Assembly (NCBI GenBank): GCA_963827065.1
Contig: CAWGZM010000003.1
Location: forward strand, 124,001 to 188,000
Reading direction: 5' to 3'
Length of the DNA: 64,000 bases
From: JACVRW01 sp963827065
Lineage (GTDB): Bacteria; Actinomycetota; Thermoleophilia; Solirubrobacterales; Thermoleophilaceae
Under the pieces are notes generated by a model. It worked only from the letters and a program-made list of their open reading frames with translations. It was not told the DNA's origin and did not search any database. Made by a program: the position numbers and the translations under genes. This document shows, piece after piece, positions 59,701 to 64,000 of this stretch. Position 1 is the first letter of the stretch; every line of letters starts with the position of its first letter.

Positions 59701-59723
59701 GAATCGGGGGAATACCCTGATCT
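59701..59723. promoter_or_regulatory. upstream motif copy 2 (AATCGGGGGAATACCCTGA)
   Basis: Matches copy 1 at 59388-59410 in 17 of about 19 core bases. It lies between the divergent small gene (start 59669) and the LuxR regulator (start 59777). Confidence 0.5.
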
Positions 59724-59776
59724 GAACCGTCGCAGCGTACGGGCGCGGATATGTTCGCATCCGAGGACTCGAAGAA

Positions 59777-62668
59777 GTGACCGACGTAGCCAGGCCCATG
59801 GTGGGCCGCGGGCCTGAGCTTGAGCTCGTCGAGCAGCTGCTCGAGGGGACATGTGCGGGCGAGGCGCGCTTCCTGTTCGTCGCAGGCGAGCCGGGGATCG
59901 GCAAGACCCGACTGCTGGCCGACCTTGCCGAGCGCGCCGGACGGCGCGGCTTCCTGACGCTCCAGGGCGGCGCCGCCGAGTTCGAGCGCGAGCTTCCCTT
60001 CGGTGCCGTGGTCGACGCCCTCGACGAGCACCTGGAGTCGCTCGATCCGCGTGCCTACCAGCGGCTCGCGGCCGAGGACCTGGGCGAGCTCGCCGGGGTG
60101 TTTCCCGCCCTGCGCTCGCTCGACCCCGGATCCACCCACCCGACCACGGCGGCCGAGCGCTTCCGGGCACACCGGGCGGTGGGCGCACTGCTCGAGCACT
60201 TGGCGGCGAGCCGGCCTTTGGTCTTCGCGCTCGACGATCTTCACTGGGCCGACGGAGCCTCGCTCGAGCTCGTCTCGCACCTGCTGCGCCGCCCTCCGCA
60301 GGCCGCGGTGCTGGTGGCTGCGACGTTCCGCAGAGCACAGGTCGACCGCGCACTCGTGTCCACGATCGACAGGAGCCTTCGCGAGACCGACCGTCGCATC
60401 GATCTCGGTCCGCTCCCGCATGACGAGGCGCAGGGACTCGTCTCAGGCGCAGGAGCAGCGGAATACGCCCGTCTCTACGAGGCGAGTGGCGGCAACCCGT
60501 TCTACCTGCTGGAGCTGGCACGGATGAGAAGCGACGGTGAGTCTCAATGGGACCCCGACGCCGTCGTGGGAGTCCCGGAAGCCGTTGCGCTGGCCACCGT
60601 CGGTGAGCTCGAGGGCCTGTCCGCCAGCGGACGCAAGCTCGCCGAGGCCGCCGCCATGGGAGGCGATCAGTTCGAGCTCGACCTGGCCCTGGCAACCGCC
60701 GACATCACCGAGGCCGATGCGCTCGACGCGCTCGACGAGCTGCTCGACGGCGACCTCGTCAGATCGACCCGGGTGCCGCGCAGGTTCCGCTTCCGGCACC
60801 CGCTCGTCCGCCGCGCCGTTTATGAAGCATGCCCGCGCGGTTCGAGGATCGCCGCCCACCGTCGCGCGGCCACGGCGCTGGCCAGGAGCGGCGCGCCGGC
60901 CGTCGCACGCGCCCACCACGTGGAGCACTCGGCACGCCAGGGGGACATGGCGGCCGTCGCGGTCCTGCGGGAAGCGGGCGAGGCCGCGGCCCAGCGGGCG
61001 CCGGGGAGCGCCGCGCGCTGGTTCAGGGCAGCCTTGAGCCTGGTTCCGGAGCAGGACCGGGATTCAGAGCGGCGACCGCTTCTAATGGCACTGGCGGCGG
61101 CACAGGCGGCCACCGGACGCTTCGAGGAGAGTCGCGCGTCGCTGCTCGAGAGCATCGATCTGACGCCGGAGGCCGCGGCGACGTTGCGGGGTCAGCTGAT
61201 CGGCGCCTGCGCCGGCGTCGAGCAGGTGCTCGGCCACCACGAGGAGGCGCACGCGCGCCTCACGGCGGCGCTCGCGGAGCTGTCGGACACTTCGAGCCCA
61301 GAGGCAGTCGAGCTCATGATCCATCTCGCGGCGGGTGACTTCTATCGCATGGACTACGAGGGCATGCGCGCCTGGGGGGGCCGTGCCCTCGCCGCGGCCG
61401 AGGCGCTCGAGCCCTCGCTGACCGCAGCGAGCCTGGCCGTGCTCGCGGTGGCGACGGCGTTCGAGGGCCCGATCCGAGAAGCGGACGCCTACCGCGCGGA
61501 CGCCGCCGCACTCGTTGACGCTCTCCCCGATCACGCCCTCACGAACCGGCTCGACGCGGTCACGACCCTCAGCGCCGCCGACCTCTACCTACACCGCTAC
61601 GACGACGCGGCCACCCACGCCAGGCGAGGTCTCGCCGTCGCCCGCGCGGCAGGCCGGGGTGAGCTCGTCCCTCTCCTGGTGCCGGTGCTGGTCGCCGTCC
61701 TGCACACGAGCGGACGGGTGGACGAGGCCGCCGAGTTGCTGGGAGAGGCGGTCGACGCCGCGCGGCTGTCGGGCAATGCGGAGGCGCTCGGCTGGAATCT
61801 GCTGAGCCGCGCCTACGTGGCGGTGGTGGCCGGCGACCTCGAGCTCGCGCTCGGTGCCGCCCAGGAGAGCGTGGAGGTGACCCACCACCTCGACGACCGG
61901 CTCGTCCACACGAACGCCAGATGGGCTTTTGCCAGCGCCCTGCTCGAGCTGGGCGAGCCAGAGTCCGCGGTCGAGGTACTGGCGACCGCCGCCGGGGGAG
62001 AGGAGCTGCCGCGCATACCCGTGGGCTGGCGGGCCCACTACCTGGAGCTGATGACCCGGTGCTGGCTTGGCTTCGGCCGGGTCGCGGAGGGCCAGGCGGC
62101 GGCCGCCCGCGCTGTCACAACCGCCGATCGGGTCGGGCTCAAGGCGGCGACCGCCATGGCCGACCGCGCCGCTGCGGCAGTCGCACTCGCCGCCGGCGAC
62201 ACGGTGACCGCCACGGACCGCGCCCTGTCGGCGGCCGTCGCGGCCGAGGAGATCGGCGCCCGCGTCGATGGCGCCCGTGCGCGGACGCTCGCGGGGCGGG
62301 CGCTCGCCGCGGCCGGCGAGCAGGGTCGCGCGGTCGCCGAGCTCGAGGGCGCCGCCCGCGTTCTCGAGCATTGTGGGGCGCGCCGTTATCGCGAGGAGGC
62401 CCAGCACGAGTTGCGCAAGCTGGGCCGCCGCTTCGGCCGGAGGAGCCGGGCGACCAGGCCGGACGGGGATGGAGTCGAGACGCTCACTCGTCGGGAGCTC
62501 GAGGTCGCGGGACTGGTGGTGGAGCGCCATACCAATCCCGAGATCGCTCGCGCCCTCGTCCTCAGCGAGAAGACGGTCGAGACCCACATGCGGAACATCT
62601 TCCGCAAGCTGCAGGTGTCCTCCCGCGCCGACGTCGCACGGGCGGTCGAGAACACGACGAGGCGCTAG
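59777..62668 (+). CDS. large ATP-binding LuxR-family transcriptional regulator (LAL type)
   Basis: A 963-residue regulator. Residues 8-300 are an AAA/STAND ATPase: Walker A AGEPGIGKTRLL near 37-48, Walker B LVFALDDLHWADG near 147-159. Residues 380-880 are TPR-like helical repeats. Residues 900-960 are a LuxR helix-turn-helix: LTRRELEVAGLVVERHTNPEIARALVLSEKTVETHMRNIFRKLQVSSRADVAR. Such MalT-like proteins bind an inducer through the TPR part and switch on transcription with ATP. GTG start at 59777. The repeated upstream motif suggests it controls itself and the MMPL exporter (inference). Its TAG stop shares a CTAG with the convergent HAD gene. Confidence 0.9.
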   Translation: MTDVARPMVGRGPELELVEQLLEGTCAGEARFLFVAGEPGIGKTRLLADLAERAGRRGFLTLQGGAAEFERELPFGAVVDALDEHLESLDPRAYQRLAAEDLGELAGVFPALRSLDPGSTHPTTAAERFRAHRAVGALLEHLAASRPLVFALDDLHWADGASLELVSHLLRRPPQAAVLVAATFRRAQVDRALVSTIDRSLRETDRRIDLGPLPHDEAQGLVSGAGAAEYARLYEASGGNPFYLLELARMRSDGESQWDPDAVVGVPEAVALATVGELEGLSASGRKLAEAAAMGGDQFELDLALATADITEADALDALDELLDGDLVRSTRVPRRFRFRHPLVRRAVYEACPRGSRIAAHRRAATALARSGAPAVARAHHVEHSARQGDMAAVAVLREAGEAAAQRAPGSAARWFRAALSLVPEQDRDSERRPLLMALAAAQAATGRFEESRASLLESIDLTPEAAATLRGQLIGACAGVEQVLGHHEEAHARLTAALAELSDTSSPEAVELMIHLAAGDFYRMDYEGMRAWGGRALAAAEALEPSLTAASLAVLAVATAFEGPIREADAYRADAAALVDALPDHALTNRLDAVTTLSAADLYLHRYDDAATHARRGLAVARAAGRGELVPLLVPVLVAVLHTSGRVDEAAELLGEAVDAARLSGNAEALGWNLLSRAYVAVVAGDLELALGAAQESVEVTHHLDDRLVHTNARWAFASALLELGEPESAVEVLATAAGGEELPRIPVGWRAHYLELMTRCWLGFGRVAEGQAAAARAVTTADRVGLKAATAMADRAAAAVALAAGDTVTATDRALSAAVAAEEIGARVDGARARTLAGRALAAAGEQGRAVAELEGAARVLEHCGARRYREEAQHELRKLGRRFGRRSRATRPDGDGVETLTRRELEVAGLVVERHTNPEIARALVLSEKTVETHMRNIFRKLQVSSRADVARAVENTTRR

Positions 62669-63339
62669 ATCGGCAGCTCCTCCTCGAGCGTCTCCAGCAC
62701 ATGGTCGGCGCCCGCCTCCTCGAGCGCGGCGCGGTCGTACTTGCCGGTGGCCACGGCGATCGCGGTGCAGTCCACCGCGTGCGCCGCCTGGATGTCGAGC
62801 GGCGTGTCGCCGATCACGTAGATCTCCGTGTTCGGCACGTTGCAGCCGAGCATCGCCTCGCCCCGGCGAACGGCCTGGCGGACGATCTCGGGCCGGTCGA
62901 CGCCGGCGCTGGCGTAGGCGCCGTAGGTGAACCAGCGGTTGAGGCCGGCGCGCTGCAGCTTGATGTGGGCGGCGCCGTCGCCGTTCCCTGTGATGAGGCC
63001 GAGAGCATGGCCCGCTCGGCTCAGCTGCTTGAGCCGCTCGGGCACGCCCGGCAGCACCCGATAGCCCTTGCTCTGCTCGACGGCTTCGGGGAGGTGCTCG
63101 AGCCGGCGCTGCACCAGCTGCGCCAGCTCGTGCGGTGAGGGCTTGCGGTGCAGCACGGCCTCGAAGGTCTTAGCGCCCACGTCGGGGTCGGTCATCCCGG
63201 CATCGGTGTACTGGCCGATGTCGGCCGGGATCCCGTAGAGCTCCTCGAAGGCCTGTTTCCAGGCGACCGCGCCGGCTCCACCGGTCGACACGAGGGTTCC
63301 GTCGATATCGAAGAGCAGGATGCGAGGCAGGTCGGTCAT
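62665..63339 (-). CDS. HAD-superfamily phosphatase
   Basis: A 224-residue HAD hydrolase. Motif I is LLFDIDGTLVST (D11 nucleophile, D13 acid/base), motif II LGLITGN, a lysine in HIKLQRAGL region, and motif IV VIGDTPLDIQAA. The helical cap (residues 17-85) is type C1 as in phosphoglycolate phosphatases. It dephosphorylates a small metabolite; substrate unknown. The ATG at 63339 follows a TACGTT box by seven bases, so a leaderless message is likely. Stop shared in CTAG with the LuxR gene. Confidence 0.88.
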   Translation of the reverse strand: MTDLPRILLFDIDGTLVSTGGAGAVAWKQAFEELYGIPADIGQYTDAGMTDPDVGAKTFEAVLHRKPSPHELAQLVQRRLEHLPEAVEQSKGYRVLPGVPERLKQLSRAGHALGLITGNGDGAAHIKLQRAGLNRWFTYGAYASAGVDRPEIVRQAVRRGEAMLGCNVPNTEIYVIGDTPLDIQAAHAVDCTAIAVATGKYDRAALEEAGADHVLETLEEELPI

Positions 63340-63346
63340 GGGCACC

Positions 63347-63352
63347 AACGTA
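63347..63352 (-). promoter_or_regulatory. probable leaderless -10 box (TACGTT) of the HAD gene
   Basis: TACGTT (TANNNT) ends seven bases before the ATG at 63339 on the - strand. Confidence 0.5.
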
Positions 63353-63392
63353 CCCGGCTCGCGGGGGGCGAACGGAGGCGGCCGGTTGAGTC

Positions 63393-64000
63393 TCAGCTGC
63401 CCAGCTCGAGGAAGCCGTCCACGCCGACCGCCGTGATTCGTCGATTGGAGGCGAACGTCAGCTGATTGCTCTGGTTGACGCAGGTCAGCCGCATCTTGCC
63501 CTCCGACTTGAACAGCTGGAGACGCTGGAGCGACACGGTGCCCGCCGCGTGCTCCACAGAACCGACCGACCCCGCGTCCAGGTCCGCGGGCTTGCCGACG
63601 CGGAGCAGCTTGCACTTGACGTTGTCCGTCTGGAGGCTCGCCTTGGCGGTGACGAAGTACCTGCCCGCCGGCAGCGGAAGCGTTAGGGCGACCGACCCGC
63701 CCTTGGGAATCTGCACCGACGCGCTCTTCGCGGCGCCGTACGCGATGCCGATGCCCTTCGCGCCCTTCGGGCCCGTCGGACCCTGAGCGCCGGTCGAGCC
63801 CTTCGGTCCCGCAGGGCCTGGAACGCCCGGGGGCCCAGGCGGCCCCTGGATCGACCAGCTCTGCAGCGCCGAACGCTCCGGGCAGGGCAGGTCGGCCTCC
63901 CGGACGATGCGCGTGTTCGGGCCGGTCGGGTTGTCGAAGACGCACGCGTAAACGACATTGCCGCCGCTCTGGGCTCCGACGAGGGTCCCGTCAGCGAGGA
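63393..64000 (-). CDS. collagen-like repeat protein, 5' part outside the window
   Basis: The 3' part (about 200 residues) of a gene that begins right of the window. Order: a cysteine-containing N-terminal region (VYACVFDNPTGPNTRIV, DLPCPERSALQSW), about eleven Gly-X-Y triplets (GPPGPPGVPGPAGPKGS) and a C-terminal beta-rich domain with AGRYFVTAKASLQTDNVKCKLL and LTCVNQSNQLTFASN ending GVDGFLELGS. It resembles the collagen-like gene at 40786 in layout (Cys pair, short collagen stalk, globular end) but the globular domain differs. Probably exported; the signal peptide is not in view. Confidence 0.75.
   Translation of the reverse strand, partial: LADGTLVGAQSGGNVVYACVFDNPTGPNTRIVREADLPCPERSALQSWSIQGPPGPPGVPGPAGPKGSTGAQGPTGPKGAKGIGIAYGAAKSASVQIPKGGSVALTLPLPAGRYFVTAKASLQTDNVKCKLLRVGKPADLDAGSVGSVEHAAGTVSLQRLQLFKSEGKMRLTCVNQSNQLTFASNRRITAVGVDGFLELGS

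Overview
The window is very GC-rich, gene-dense bacterial DNA. Gene content and signals point to a high-GC actinobacterium, most likely of the Thermoleophilia/Solirubrobacterales type (inference from style and content; no marker search was run). Supporting signs are a complete 14-gene nuoA-N operon, Tat-exported alkaline-phosphatase-superfamily proteins, a PHP/APS-kinase fusion, collagen-like exported proteins, a very large LuxR/ATPase regulator, and many genes that start 6-7 bases after a TANNNT box with no ribosome binding site (leaderless transcripts).

Layout. 0.1-4.5 kb (+): proline catabolism pair (proline dehydrogenase, P5C dehydrogenase) followed by the PHP-APS kinase fusion. 4.5-10.8 kb (-): DUF2277 protein, secreted GH6 glycosidase, and a coupled trio of two sulfatase-fold proteins and a DHA2 exporter; the second sulfatase-fold protein has lost every catalytic position I could check. 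10.9-14.7 kb: exported GDPD/phytase-like fusion (+) convergent with an acyl-CoA ligase (-). 14.8-29.8 kb (-): respiratory complex I, with single-base frameshifts in nuoG and nuoB. 29.9-38.1 kb: a small membrane protein (+), then a (-) nickel/cobalt region: DUF4331 protein, TPR protein, NicO-type transporter, Fur-family regulator, CbiM/PDGLE/CbiQ/CbiO ECF importer and a His-rich peptide.

38.3-49.6 kb: RsbW-like kinase, lipoprotein cytochrome c, serS, tRNA-Ser(UGA), a frameshifted collagen-like protein, a lipoprotein, a broken M28 peptidase, a PPOX-family protein, an L,D-transpeptidase with a cytoplasmic sigma-like head, an ECF sigma factor coupled to ogt, a DHA2 exporter and a broken DsbA-like gene. 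49.5-53 kb is a rearranged stretch around tRNA-Ser(GCU) and tRNA-Arg(ACG) containing tRNA 3'-end relics, a flavin monooxygenase with a leader peptide, a PadR regulator with a palindromic operator, and a cupin. 53-64 kb: nadK, LtrA, an unknown membrane protein, an SDR/cupin pair, an MMPL exporter sharing an upstream motif with a LuxR regulator, a HAD phosphatase and the 3' part of a second collagen-like gene.

Seven single-step frame disruptions occur in otherwise well-conserved genes (nuoB, nuoG, collagen-like, M28 peptidase x3, DsbA-like). Several sit in short homopolymers, so part of them are probably sequence errors; reading frames in this window should be treated with that in mind.
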